The notes beneath the pieces are model-generated. The model did not search any database. It was not told the DNA's origin and worked only from the letters and a program-made list of their open reading frames with translations. This document shows, in pieces, positions 17,664-25,740 of a stretch of DNA of 47,263 nucleotides (position 1 is the first letter of the stretch; each line of letters begins with the position of its first letter). The position numbers were made by a program, and so were the translations under genes. This DNA comes from Bordetella parapertussis (GTDB lineage: Bacteria > Pseudomonadota > Gammaproteobacteria > Burkholderiales > Burkholderiaceae_B). The stretch lies in the NCBI GenBank assembly GCA_945865935.1, contig CAMBFI010000019.1:1-47263 (forward strand), written 5' to 3'.

Positions 17664-18718
17664 AGGTGCGTCTGCAGAACGATTTTTTTATAAGAGGGCG
17701 TGCGATCGCCGTTGCGCTGTGCGTGTTTGGGTTGCTGTGTATGGCGACCGATGCGCTCGCGCAGGCGGCGCATCCGTTCGCGACGCCTGAACAGCGTCTG
17801 AACTTTAATGTAGGTGGTTGGTTTGGTGAGTTTTCTGCGCAGATGGCGATGTGGCAGTCGCATTTCTACCGGCAACTCACTGGTGCTGTTCGTGCTTGGC
17901 AGCAAGATGGATGGGCCGCCTGGCTCTTGTTGGGCCTCTCATTTGCGTACGGAGTCTTTCATGCGCTCGGCCCTGGGCATGGCAAGGCGGTACTGACTGC
18001 CTATGTGCTCGCGAATCGTGAAACGATACGCAATGGAGCGTTGTTAGCGTTGTTGTCGGCTTTTTTGCAAGCCGTCGTCGCCGTGGTGCTCGTGGGCGTC
18101 GCCGCGGGGTTACTGAATGTCTCGGGCATGACATTAAATCGTGCGACGTGGTGGCTAGAGCTTGGCTCCTATTTCATGATGATCGCGCTTGGCCTGCTGT
18201 TGGTTTATCGTCATATCGTACGCGTGGCGTTTCGACGCGCTGGACATCAACACCAGCACCAACATCACGCGCATGGTCATCATCACACGCATGATCATCA
18301 TCACACACACGAGCATGAACATTCGCAAAGCTGTGAGGCAGGCTGCGGCCACCTGCATGTGCCTGATCCATCGATGGTGAGTGGAAAACTCAACTGGTCC
18401 CGGGCCATGTCGGCCATCTTGGCGATTGGGCTTAGGCCCTGCACGGGCGCAGTATTTGTGCTGGTTTTTACCTTGTCGCAAGGGTTTTTCATCGCAGGGG
18501 TGGCTGCGGCACTGGCAATGGGCTTGGGGACAGGACTGACCGTTGCCGCACTAGCGAGCGCCTCGCTTTGGGCGAATCATGCGTTAGAGAAAATCGTCGA
18601 CGGACCGAGGCTACGTTTAGGGATGTATGTGGTCGCAATCGTGCAAGGCCTCGCCTCGATTGCAGTCTTACTGTTTGGACTCTTGATGTTTAGTGCCGCT
18701 TGGACGGCACACACCTGA
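17660..18718 (+). CDS. NicO/RcnA-type metal transporter
   Basis: A 352-residue membrane protein with a signal-like N-terminus, about six membrane segments and the NicO family motif HALGPGHGK at 101-109. A histidine-rich cytoplasmic or periplasmic loop spans roughly residues 196-233 (HQHQHQHHAHGHHHTHDHHH), which would bind metal. Members move nickel or cobalt out of the cell (RcnA), while DUF1007-linked ones may handle zinc. TTG at 17660 is taken as start because AAGG lies about eight bases before it; GTG at 17666 is an alternative. The gene ends three bases before the convergent Zur-type gene. Direction and metal are not certain. Confidence 0.87.
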   Translation: MKVRLQNDFFIRGRAIAVALCVFGLLCMATDALAQAAHPFATPEQRLNFNVGGWFGEFSAQMAMWQSHFYRQLTGAVRAWQQDGWAAWLLLGLSFAYGVFHALGPGHGKAVLTAYVLANRETIRNGALLALLSAFLQAVVAVVLVGVAAGLLNVSGMTLNRATWWLELGSYFMMIALGLLLVYRHIVRVAFRRAGHQHQHQHHAHGHHHTHDHHHTHEHEHSQSCEAGCGHLHVPDPSMVSGKLNWSRAMSAILAIGLRPCTGAVFVLVFTLSQGFFIAGVAAALAMGLGTGLTVAALASASLWANHALEKIVDGPRLRLGMYVVAIVQGLASIAVLLFGLLMFSAAWTAHT

Positions 18719-18721
18719 TGT

Positions 18722-19111
18722 TCAGCAGTCTTTGCAACGTCCGTAGAGCGTTAGGTCGTGACTTTCCACTTTGAAGCCTTTTGGCGCTAGGTTGACTAGA
18801 TCGCTCGGGCACGAGTGGATATCAAACACTTTCTGACACGTATAGCACTGAAAGTGATGGTGATGCGCGTGGCCCGCAAGCTCGAACCGTGGGTTCTCGC
18901 CAGGAAGCAACACTTGTTTGATGGCGCCTTCTTCTACCATTGCTTTGATGTTGCGGTAGACCGTCGCGATTCCCAGACGGGGGACATGTAAGCCAGCGAG
19001 CTCCAGTACCTCTTGTGCGAGCAACGGTCTTCCGGCTTGTTCAATCGCCTCGCGAATCGCTGCGCGTTGCCTGGTGGCGCGTTCTGCTTTCGGGGCGTCA
19101 ATGGAATGCAT
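18722..19111 (-). CDS. zur: Fur-family regulator, probable zinc uptake regulator Zur
   Basis: A 129-residue Fur-family repressor. The winged helix includes RLGIATVYRNIKAMVEEGAI (46-65), and a metal-binding domain follows with HAHHHHF (81-87), CYTC (89-92) and a C-terminal CKDC (126-129), the two CxxC pairs that hold structural zinc. Fur, PerR and Zur are hard to separate by sequence alone. The gene diverges from a zinc ABC importer, with a perfect palindrome between the two, which makes Zur the best call. Metal-loaded Zur would shut off znuCBA and probably its own gene, as the operator begins 22 bases upstream of its ATG. Confidence 0.88.
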   Translation of the reverse strand: MHSIDAPKAERATRQRAAIREAIEQAGRPLLAQEVLELAGLHVPRLGIATVYRNIKAMVEEGAIKQVLLPGENPRFELAGHAHHHHFQCYTCQKVFDIHSCPSDLVNLAPKGFKVESHDLTLYGRCKDC

Positions 19112-19132
19112 ACCGTATCTTACCTACATTAA

Positions 19133-19154
19133 TAATGATATTGTATTATCATTA
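19133..19154. promoter_or_regulatory. Candidate Zur operator
   Basis: TAATGATA and its exact reverse complement TATCATTA lie six bases apart (TTGTAT), a 22-base AT-rich palindrome like Fur-family operators. It is 22 bases from the zur start and about 70 bases from the first codon of the zinc operon, so one site could control both directions. The palindrome is seen directly; the binding protein is inferred. Confidence 0.75.
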
Positions 19155-19226
19155 CGGTCTGGTTTGAATGTTTCCTCATTTTAATCGGCATTCCATTTCT
19201 GTAAGCGCTCTGGCACCTTTACCCCG

Positions 19227-19433
19227 ATGAAGCACGATCACTCTCACGACCATTCGCATCACCATGCTCATCAGGAGCTAGGAAAGGGCATCGACCGTTC
19301 ATCGGTTGGGCCCGGCGCGGTGCTCGCACCGCCTGCACTGCCGAGTTCTGTACTCAGCGGCGTTGGGCAGCGTGTTCTGCTTGTGGGTGCCGTGGTGTGC
19401 GCGGTGTGGCTCGCCGTGTGGTGGGCTTTGTAG
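19227..19433 (+). CDS. Small histidine-rich membrane protein, hypothetical
   Basis: A 68-codon frame beginning MKHDHSHDHSHHHAH and ending with one hydrophobic segment (VLLVGAVVCAVWLAVWWAL). It lies between the Zur operator and znuC, 16 bases before the znuC start. A metal-binding head anchored by one C-terminal helix would fit zinc capture or handover at the membrane. No good ribosome-binding site precedes its ATG, and I do not recognise a named family, so it may also be a leader. Ten histidines in the first 16 residues beside zinc genes make chance unlikely. Confidence 0.5.
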   Translation: MKHDHSHDHSHHHAHQELGKGIDRSSVGPGAVLAPPALPSSVLSGVGQRVLLVGAVVCAVWLAVWWAL

Positions 19434-19449
19434 AACAGTGGATACTCCC

Positions 19450-20223
19450 ATGACTCCGTTACCTGCGGCGCCAGAGATTGCGCTGACTAATCTGACGGTT
19501 GCCTATGATGGGCATCCGGCGGTTCATCATTTGTCCGGCGCATTTGCCTCGGGCTCACTGACCGCGATTGTTGGCCCGAATGGTGCGGGTAAAAGCACCT
19601 TGCTGTCTGCGCTTTCTGGTCAGCTAACAGGCATTGAAGGTTCGATACGGTTTGGTGGTGCTGCACATATTGATCTGGCCTACTTGCCGCAGCAGTCTGC
19701 GATTGATCGAGAGTTTCCCGTGCGCGTGCTCGATGTCGTCGTGCTGGGTGCCTGGAAACAAATCGGGAGTTTTTTACCCGCCTCGCGCCAAGTCAGGCAA
19801 CGCGCGACCGACATGCTTGCAGCAGTGGGGCTGATCGGCTTTGAGCGGCGTTTTATCGGGGAGCTATCGGTTGGACAGTTGCAACGCGTGCTTTTTGCAC
19901 GACTGTTGATGCAGGATGCACCCGTGATCTTGTTGGATGAACCGTTCAATGCCTTAGATACACGAACAGTTGAGGATTTGCTTCAGGTGGTCTTGGATTG
20001 GCATCATCATTCGCGAACGGTAATTGCTGTCCTGCATGATTTAGAGATGGTGCGCCGCTATTTCCCTCAGACTTTATTGCTAGCGCGAGAGGCGATTGCC
20101 TGGGGCGCGAGTGAAACCGTTTTGACAAGCGACAATTTGACTCGTGCCCGTGCAACTGCTGAATACTGGGACGACCGCGCGCCGTGGTGCGTGCGCGCAC
20201 CCGAGCAGGGGGGGCGCTTCTAA
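19450..20223 (+). CDS. znuC: Zinc ABC transporter ATP-binding protein
   Basis: A 257-residue ABC ATPase with Walker A GPNGAGKST at 42-50, signature LSVGQLQRV (one change from LSGGQ), Walker B VILLDEPFNALD and the switch histidine in VLHDLE. It powers the ZnuB permease in high-affinity zinc uptake; manganese-type importers share the family, but the Zur setting favours zinc. The start at 19450 fits the domain start; the frame reaches back to 19306 only through the small His-rich gene. The stop overlaps the znuB ATG (TAATG). Confidence 0.9.
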   Translation: MTPLPAAPEIALTNLTVAYDGHPAVHHLSGAFASGSLTAIVGPNGAGKSTLLSALSGQLTGIEGSIRFGGAAHIDLAYLPQQSAIDREFPVRVLDVVVLGAWKQIGSFLPASRQVRQRATDMLAAVGLIGFERRFIGELSVGQLQRVLFARLLMQDAPVILLDEPFNALDTRTVEDLLQVVLDWHHHSRTVIAVLHDLEMVRRYFPQTLLLAREAIAWGASETVLTSDNLTRARATAEYWDDRAPWCVRAPEQGGRF

Positions 20224-21116
20224 TGCTGGCAGACGCACTCCTGCAAATATATAACGCTGTGCTCTTGCCGTTTGTGGACTACGGTTTTATGCGACGAGCG
20301 CTCGTGGCCTGTGTGGTGATCGGTTCGGCTTGTGGTCCCATCGGTACGATTTTGGTCTTGCGACGAATGAGTCTTGCTGGCGATGCGATTGCACACGCGG
20401 TGCTTCCCGGTGCTGCGGTCGGTTTTATATTTTTCGGTTTGTCACTACCCGCGATGACCATTGGAAGTTTTGTGGCTGCAGCCTTGATGGCGCTACTTGC
20501 GAATCTTGTGACGCGGTGGACCAAACAGAAGGAAGACGCGAGTTTTGCTTCTTTCTATTTAATCTCCTTGGCCTTAGGTGTATTGTTAATTTCTACCAGT
20601 GGTAGCAAAGTCGATTTATTGCATTTTTTGTTTGGTAGTGTGCTTGCGACCAACGATGAGTCCTTGATCATGATTGCGACGGCCTCGACCGTCACATTGC
20701 TCGTTCTAGCAATCATTTGGCGTCCACTGGTGGTTGAATGCTTTGATCCGGCCTTTTTGCGTACCGCAGGTGGCCGTGGCGCGATGATTCATCAAATATT
20801 TATGTTGATGGTTGTACTGACACTCGTATCTGCTTTTCAAGCACTCGGTACCTTGATGGCGGTCGGTCTGTTGATGCTGCCCGCCACAGCGGCGCGCTTC
20901 TGGTGCTATGGCGTCATCGCCCGCGCGAGCGTTGCTGCCGGTATCGCTGCGGTCAGTGCCGTCGCTGGGTTGTTGATTTCGTATCACGCAAATTTTCCGT
21001 CTGGACCAAGCATTGTGCTCGCAGCGGGCGGTCTTTATTTAGTCTCCCTGTTTATTGGTTCGCGCGATAGTCTTAGGCTGGTTTGGTTTCCTGCACCTCA
21101 ACACAAGGAGTCGTAA
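20223..21116 (+). CDS. znuB: Zinc ABC transporter permease
   Basis: A 297-residue ABC-3 family permease with about eight membrane segments. Family stretches are GPIGTILVLRRMSLAGDAIAHAVLPGAA, where GDAIAHAVLPG is the loop that contacts the ATPase, and the later ALGTLMAVGLLMLPATAARF. Start and stop each share a base with the neighbours (TAATG at both ends), so znuC, znuB and znuA are translated as one unit. It forms the inner-membrane channel for zinc delivered by ZnuA. Confidence 0.92.
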   Translation: MLADALLQIYNAVLLPFVDYGFMRRALVACVVIGSACGPIGTILVLRRMSLAGDAIAHAVLPGAAVGFIFFGLSLPAMTIGSFVAAALMALLANLVTRWTKQKEDASFASFYLISLALGVLLISTSGSKVDLLHFLFGSVLATNDESLIMIATASTVTLLVLAIIWRPLVVECFDPAFLRTAGGRGAMIHQIFMLMVVLTLVSAFQALGTLMAVGLLMLPATAARFWCYGVIARASVAAGIAAVSAVAGLLISYHANFPSGPSIVLAAGGLYLVSLFIGSRDSLRLVWFPAPQHKES

Positions 21117-22039
21117 TGCGCATTGACTTACTTTATTCGTTTCGCTTATGGTTAGTTCTTACACTTGCGTGCACGCTAGGTTCCGCTGTATCTGCACAGC
21201 CTCTGCCTGTTGTCACAAGCTTTTCAATTCTGGCTGACCTTGTGCGTGTGGTGGGAGGCCCCCATGTTGAAGTCACAAGCCTAGTTGGCCCTAACGCGGA
21301 CGCACATATATTTGATCCCACCCCTGCGGACGCTAAACGACTAGCGGACGCCAAGCTAGTGGTGATCAACGGCTTGGGTTTCGAGGGTTGGATGGATAGG
21401 CTGATCAAGTCCTCTGGGTATCGTGGGGCGGTCGTAGTGGCGAGTCGTGGTGTGAAAACGATTCAGGAGGCCGCGGGGTCTGGTCATCATCACGGGCACA
21501 GTCATGCTGCGGATCCCCATGCTTGGCAAAATCCGTTGAACGTCAAGCAGTATGTGCAAAATATACGTATCGCACTCGCTGCGGCAAAGCCTGCGGCCGC
21601 GCAAGAGTTTGAGCAGCGCGCCACAGCCTATAGCCTTGAATTAGATAAGCTCGATCAGTCAATACGAGAGCGCCTTAAAGCAATACCCGTCGCACAGCGA
21701 CGTATTATTACTTCGCACGATGCGTTTGGATATTTCGCAGCGGCGTATAGCGTTAGGTTCTTCCCTCTACAGGGCCTGTCGACAGGGAGCGAACCCTCGG
21801 CTGCAGATGTGGTGCGCATCATCGATCAAATAAAGAAGAACAAGGTGACTGCGATTTTTGTTGAAAATATTTCAGACTCTCGCGTGTTAGAGCGCATCAC
21901 CAAGGAGAGTGGGGCGCGCATTGGTGGGACCTTGTATGCGGACGCCTTGTCGGAACCCAGTGCAGGGGCGGATACGTATCTGAAGATGATCACACACAAC
22001 GCAACCACGATCGTGAATGGTTTTGCAACGGCGCAGTAA
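21116..22039 (+). CDS. znuA: Zinc ABC transporter substrate-binding protein
   Basis: A 307-residue cluster A-I binding protein with a signal peptide ending SAVSA. Metal-ligand candidates are the His in NADAHIFDPTP, the His in DPHAWQNPLN and the His in SHDAFGYF, with a late acidic residue in YADALSEP; this matches the zinc/manganese binding protein family. A histidine-rich loop, GHHHGHSHAADPH, near residue 122 is typical of zinc-specific members. It binds zinc in the periplasm and delivers it to ZnuB. RBS AAGGAG precedes the ATG. Confidence 0.92.
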   Translation: MRIDLLYSFRLWLVLTLACTLGSAVSAQPLPVVTSFSILADLVRVVGGPHVEVTSLVGPNADAHIFDPTPADAKRLADAKLVVINGLGFEGWMDRLIKSSGYRGAVVVASRGVKTIQEAAGSGHHHGHSHAADPHAWQNPLNVKQYVQNIRIALAAAKPAAAQEFEQRATAYSLELDKLDQSIRERLKAIPVAQRRIITSHDAFGYFAAAYSVRFFPLQGLSTGSEPSAADVVRIIDQIKKNKVTAIFVENISDSRVLERITKESGARIGGTLYADALSEPSAGADTYLKMITHNATTIVNGFATAQ

Positions 22040-22071
22040 CGACGTGTTACAAAAAAATGATGATTGTTTTT

Positions 22072-22100
22072 TGCAAATGAGAATCATTATCGTTTAGAAT
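22072..22100 (+). promoter_or_regulatory. Candidate sigma-70 promoter of the haem operon
   Basis: TTGCAA (22072-22077) and TAGAAT (22095-22100) are 17 bases apart, a good -35/-10 pair. The Fur box lies almost wholly between them, so bound Fur would block RNA polymerase. The predicted transcript would start around 22107, the same place as the first possible hemP ATG, which bears on the choice of hemP start. Confidence 0.6.
22073..22091. promoter_or_regulatory. Fur box upstream of hemP
   Basis: GCAAATGAGAATCATTATC matches the 19-base Fur consensus GATAATGATAATCATTATC at 16 positions. It sits inside the hemP promoter, indicating iron repression of the whole haem operon through Fur (a gene not in this window). 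Confidence 0.85.
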
Positions 22101-22106
22101 GTACGC

Positions 22107-22313
22107 ATGGATGTCTTAGTTCATGCGTTACACCCGGTCCCAAACCAGACGAATCCCTCGAGCTTAGGGCTCGAGGGTCCTGTGCCTCACGGCATGCTTC
22201 GCACCACAAGTCAGGCTCTTTTTCGCAACGCTGTTGAAATCCATATTCAACACGATGGGGTGGTCTATCGCTTGCGCAAGACGTCTCTAGGTAAGTTGAT
22301 TCTCACCAAATAA
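22107..22313 (+). CDS. hemP: Hemin uptake protein HemP/HmuP
   Basis: The second half (ALFRNAVEIHIQHDGVVYRL followed by GKLILTK) is the HemP/HmuP domain, a small protein needed for expression of haem receptors in several proteobacteria. It stands between a Fur box and the haem receptor gene, as usual. The frame from 22107 gives 68 residues, close to family length. However, the promoter predicts a transcript starting near 22107, and a perfect hairpin lies in codons 17-24. A shorter protein of 39 residues from the ATG at 22194 is therefore possible. Neither start has a clear ribosome-binding site. Confidence 0.88.
   Translation: MDVLVHALHPVPNQTNPSSLGLEGPVPHGMLRTTSQALFRNAVEIHIQHDGVVYRLRKTSLGKLILTK
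22155..22177 (+). other. Perfect hairpin in hemP 5' part
   Basis: CCCTCGAGC, loop TTAGG, GCTCGAGGG form a GC-rich nine-base-pair stem with no mismatch. It is not followed by a T run, so it is not a terminator. It lies 17 bases before the inner ATG of hemP at 22194 and could govern its translation or mRNA stability; it could also be a chance effect of coding sequence. Confidence 0.5.
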
Positions 22314-22336
22314 CCTTGGTTTCATAAATTGATTCG

Positions 22337-22351
22337 TTTCATTCTATGAAA
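22337..22351. other. Inverted repeat between hemP and haem receptor gene
   Basis: TTTCAT, TCT, ATGAAA form a perfect 15-base inverted repeat in the 99-base gap between hemP and the receptor, followed by CCTTTTAT. It could be a weak attenuator, an mRNA processing site or a regulator site. AT-rich six-base arms are weak evidence. Confidence 0.3.
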
Positions 22352-22412
22352 TCCTTTTATCCGCACAAGCCAGCCATCGCCAGCCAGTGCCTAAGATTCT
22401 TTAGGACGCCCC

Positions 22413-24605
22413 ATGCTGAGCAAAAAGCGCGCTTTTCTTTATTTTCTGGCTCTCGGAACACAACTGCCTCGCCTTGCCGTTGCAGATCCGGACACTGCGC
22501 CAGTCTTGTCAGTCAATAAGCTTGAAGAGGTTACGGTTAGTGCGACCCGCACGGCCAGACGTATCGACGACGTGCCCGCGTCTGTCACCGTCATCGGTGC
22601 GCAAACGATTGAGCGCGAAGGCGCGCGCGATATCAAAGATTTGTTTCGCAACGAGCTCGATGTCAGCGTACGAGCCGCTCCCACCCGCTTCGGAATGGGC
22701 GGAAACTCTGGCGCTCGTGCTGGGAATCAGGGGGTCAACATCAGAGGCCTGGGCGGCAATCAAGTCTTGATGCTTGTGGATGGCATCCGGATACCCAATG
22801 GATTTAATTTTGGTGCCTTCGCAACTGGACGTGGTGACTTCTTAGATATTGACGGACTCAAGTCTGTTGAGGTGTTGCGGGGACCTGCATCGACGCAGTA
22901 TGGCAGCGACGGTCTGGCGGGTGCGGTGAGCTTTCGCACGTTAGATCCAAGCGATGTGTTGAAAGCACAGCCCTTGGCCGCGTTCTCACGACTGAGCTAT
23001 GCCAGTATCGATCAATCCGCCGCAGGGACGGTTGCGGTGGCAGGGCAACGAGAGGCTTGGCAGGGAATGATTCTCGCCACGTATCGCTTGGGGCATGAGA
23101 CGGCGACCCACGGTAATGATGCATCGCAGAACAGCATGCGTACCCAATCAAACCCTGCTAATTATCAAAATCGCTATCTGTTAGGTAAGACCGTTTATGC
23201 ACTGAACGCGACGCAACAGCTTACGTTCACCGTAGAGTCGCAAAACAGAACGCAAGCGACTGAAGTCCTTTCAGCCCGAGCGCTGCGACCGACCATTCCA
23301 CGCGCGACGCTTGATTTCGATACGCGCGATCACATACAGCGTGATCGTATTTCGCTTGAACATCGTCTCACCGATATGAACGCGTCGTGGATTCAAGGGG
23401 CAGAAACCCGCGTCTATTGGCAAGATGGACGAGTCAATCAATACACTAAGGAAAACAGATTTCGTTCGCCAGTTCGTACGCGCGACAACAGCTATCGCAC
23501 GCGTTTAATTGGAATCGCATCGCAGTTTGAAACAAACTTATCAGGGTTGATTAGCCAGAAACTCACCTACGGCTTTGATGGGAGTCAGGCCCAAGTGTCT
23601 GGCCTAAGGGATGGGACCTCACCCCCTTACGGCGAAGTATTTCCCGTTAAGCCGTTTCCGGACTCGCGCTACACACAAAGCGGCATCTTTGCACAGAGCG
23701 AAATGGAGTTCGGCGCGGTCAGCGTGATCCCAGGCTTGCGCGCTGACTACTATCGCATCTCACCCTCTAGTCATGCTTATGCGGGTGGGTCACCCCAAGC
23801 AGCACACGGTCGGGCCCTTACGCCGAGGCTTGGTGCGGTATGGCGCTTAGCACCGAGCTTTGCTCCCTATGCGCAATGGGCGCGTGGGTTCCGTGCGCCC
23901 ACACCCGAGCAAGTCAATAATGGATTCAGCAATCTCGCCGCGGGCTACACAAGTGTTGGCAATGCTCAGCTTCAACCAGAGTACGCAGATAGTATTGAAC
24001 TCGGCGTACGTGGGGCTTATCAAGGATTTCGTTACACCCTCTCGGGCTTTGACAATCGCTATAAAAACTTCATCAGTCAGGAGCGGGTAGGGGGTCGAGG
24101 CCGTCCAACGGATCCTTTTGTCTATCAGTATGTCAATCTCAGTACAGCACGCATCCGCGGTGTCGTATTGAGCACTGATTCAACAATCGATAGTCATTGG
24201 AGTGTGCAGGCCGGCATCGCCTACCTCCAGGGCACCAGTATCCTCAATGGGCGTCAGCAGCCTTTGGATAGTGTTGAGCCGCTCAAGACCATAGTTGGGC
24301 TGAACTATGACACCGGTCAGTGGGGTGCGCGCGCAACGGTGACATTCAGCGCAGCCAAGTCTGCTGCAGATATCGCAGAGGCTGCTGAAAAGCAGTTCGC
24401 ACCCGGTGCCAATACCGTGCTTGATCTCGGTTGGTTCTGGAAGCCCACGCGGGCGTTCACGCTCAACGTGAACCTCAATAACGCACTCGATGCCAAATAT
24501 TGGCGTTGGTCCGACATGCGTGGCCTTGAAGCGACGAGTTCCGTCAAGGATGCCTACACCGCTGCCGGTAGAAACATTCAACTATCCCTACGTTACGACT
24601 ATTAA
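22413..24605 (+). CDS. hmuR: TonB-dependent haem/haemoglobin receptor
   Basis: A 730-residue outer-membrane receptor with a signal peptide (about 25 residues, ending LAVA), a TonB-box region near LEEVTVSATR, a plug domain (VNIRGLGGNQVLMLVDGIR, LRGPASTQYGSDGLAGAV) and a 22-strand barrel ending in a final aromatic (RYDY). FRAP followed by NAQLQPE (for NPNL) marks the haem receptor group. The histidine that haem receptors often carry between those two boxes is not there. It imports haem across the outer membrane using TonB energy. Position after hemP and before hmuSTUV confirms the role. Ligand range (haem, haemoglobin) is not certain. Confidence 0.92.
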   Translation: MLSKKRAFLYFLALGTQLPRLAVADPDTAPVLSVNKLEEVTVSATRTARRIDDVPASVTVIGAQTIEREGARDIKDLFRNELDVSVRAAPTRFGMGGNSGARAGNQGVNIRGLGGNQVLMLVDGIRIPNGFNFGAFATGRGDFLDIDGLKSVEVLRGPASTQYGSDGLAGAVSFRTLDPSDVLKAQPLAAFSRLSYASIDQSAAGTVAVAGQREAWQGMILATYRLGHETATHGNDASQNSMRTQSNPANYQNRYLLGKTVYALNATQQLTFTVESQNRTQATEVLSARALRPTIPRATLDFDTRDHIQRDRISLEHRLTDMNASWIQGAETRVYWQDGRVNQYTKENRFRSPVRTRDNSYRTRLIGIASQFETNLSGLISQKLTYGFDGSQAQVSGLRDGTSPPYGEVFPVKPFPDSRYTQSGIFAQSEMEFGAVSVIPGLRADYYRISPSSHAYAGGSPQAAHGRALTPRLGAVWRLAPSFAPYAQWARGFRAPTPEQVNNGFSNLAAGYTSVGNAQLQPEYADSIELGVRGAYQGFRYTLSGFDNRYKNFISQERVGGRGRPTDPFVYQYVNLSTARIRGVVLSTDSTIDSHWSVQAGIAYLQGTSILNGRQQPLDSVEPLKTIVGLNYDTGQWGARATVTFSAAKSAADIAEAAEKQFAPGANTVLDLGWFWKPTRAFTLNVNLNNALDAKYWRWSDMRGLEATSSVKDAYTAAGRNIQLSLRYDY

Positions 24606-24615
24606 AGAGATGACG

Positions 24616-25740
24616 ATGCTACCCACACAAGAAACGATTCGAAACGCTTATGGCGTGATGCGCCGCTCGCAGGGAATGCGGGCCCGTGATATTGCGCACG
24701 CGTTGCAGATCACTGAAGGGCAGTTGATTGCCGCTCATCTGCAATCAGCCGACGAAACAGCCCAAGGCGAAGTGTCAACGCAAGCGAGTGTCATGAGTGC
24801 CGTTCGCTTAGATGAGCTTTGGTTGCCGCTGTTGCAGTCACTGGAGTCGCTGGGCACAGTGATGGCATTGACGCGCAATCATGCCTGCGTGCACGAGATA
24901 ATTGGGATATACAAGAATATTAGTAGCCGTCATGGTATTGGCATTGTTCAAGGTGATCTGATTGAACTGCGTGCCTTCTATCGCTCTTGGCATGTCGGCT
25001 TTGCGGTGACCGAGCCAAACTGGTCTAAGCAAAATGGCGACGTAACGCGTCAGCATAGTTTGCAGTTTTTTGACGAAGCGGGCGTTGCGATCCATAAGGT
25101 GTACTTGCTTGCTAAAAGCGATCTTTCGCGATATCACCAAATCGTTCGCGAGTTTCGCCACTCCGTCCAGGGATTCGAGGATTTTTCTCAACCCATCGAT
25201 CGCGTAGCGCCTGTTTGCTACGCCACCGAGCATGTGGACGTGTCTGCTTTTCATCAGGCATGGCGCGCTCTTGAGGATACGCACGAATTCTTTGGCTTGT
25301 TAACGCGTTTTTCAATTTCGCGTATTGCTGCGCTACGCCTTGCCCAAGCAGAGTTCGTTCAGTCATTGCACTTGAATCAAATTGAAGCCTTGCTACATCG
25401 AGTATCCGAGCAGAAAATTCCTGTGATGGTATTTGTGGCGAATCGAGGGATGCTTCAAATCTTTTCTGGATGCGTCAAAAGGGTGGTGGTGCAAGACAAG
25501 TGGATAAACATTCTTGATGAGCGGTTTAACCTGCATCTATTGCAGGATAGTGTCCGCACGCTTTGGTTGGTGAAGAAGCCGACTCAATATGGTTATGTCA
25601 CCTCAATTGAGGCCTTCGATCAGCAAGGCGAATTAGTGATTACGTTTTTTGGCGAGCGCGAGTTAGATAGTCCTGAGCTCCAGTCTTGGAGAGACTTAAC
25701 GGAGTCACTGGCGGTGGAGGCGGAGTCATGCGTCCATTAA
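24616..25740 (+). CDS. hmuS: Hemin-degrading factor / haem-handling protein HmuS
   Basis: A 374-residue cytoplasmic protein of the HemS/ChuS/HmuS family, slightly longer than the usual 340-350. The N-terminal ETIRNAYGVMRRSQGMRARDIA and the duplicated architecture (repeat 2 from about residue 205) are typical. It binds incoming haem and may break it down or buffer it. ATG at 24616 is preferred as AAGAG lies at proper distance; ATG at 24610 sits too close to it. A longer frame from 24490 overlaps the receptor gene. Its end overlaps hmuT by 13 bases. Confidence 0.88.
   Translation: MLPTQETIRNAYGVMRRSQGMRARDIAHALQITEGQLIAAHLQSADETAQGEVSTQASVMSAVRLDELWLPLLQSLESLGTVMALTRNHACVHEIIGIYKNISSRHGIGIVQGDLIELRAFYRSWHVGFAVTEPNWSKQNGDVTRQHSLQFFDEAGVAIHKVYLLAKSDLSRYHQIVREFRHSVQGFEDFSQPIDRVAPVCYATEHVDVSAFHQAWRALEDTHEFFGLLTRFSISRIAALRLAQAEFVQSLHLNQIEALLHRVSEQKIPVMVFVANRGMLQIFSGCVKRVVVQDKWINILDERFNLHLLQDSVRTLWLVKKPTQYGYVTSIEAFDQQGELVITFFGERELDSPELQSWRDLTESLAVEAESCVH

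Noticed and set aside
18243-18330. Repetitive CAT/CAC-rich DNA
   Set aside because: It codes the histidine-rich loop of the NicO-type transporter; it is not a CRISPR or an independent repeat element.
22035-22067. Possible terminator after znuA (GTAAC, GACGT, GTTAC)
   Set aside because: The stem is only five pairs and is followed by an A run, not a T run, on the plus strand.
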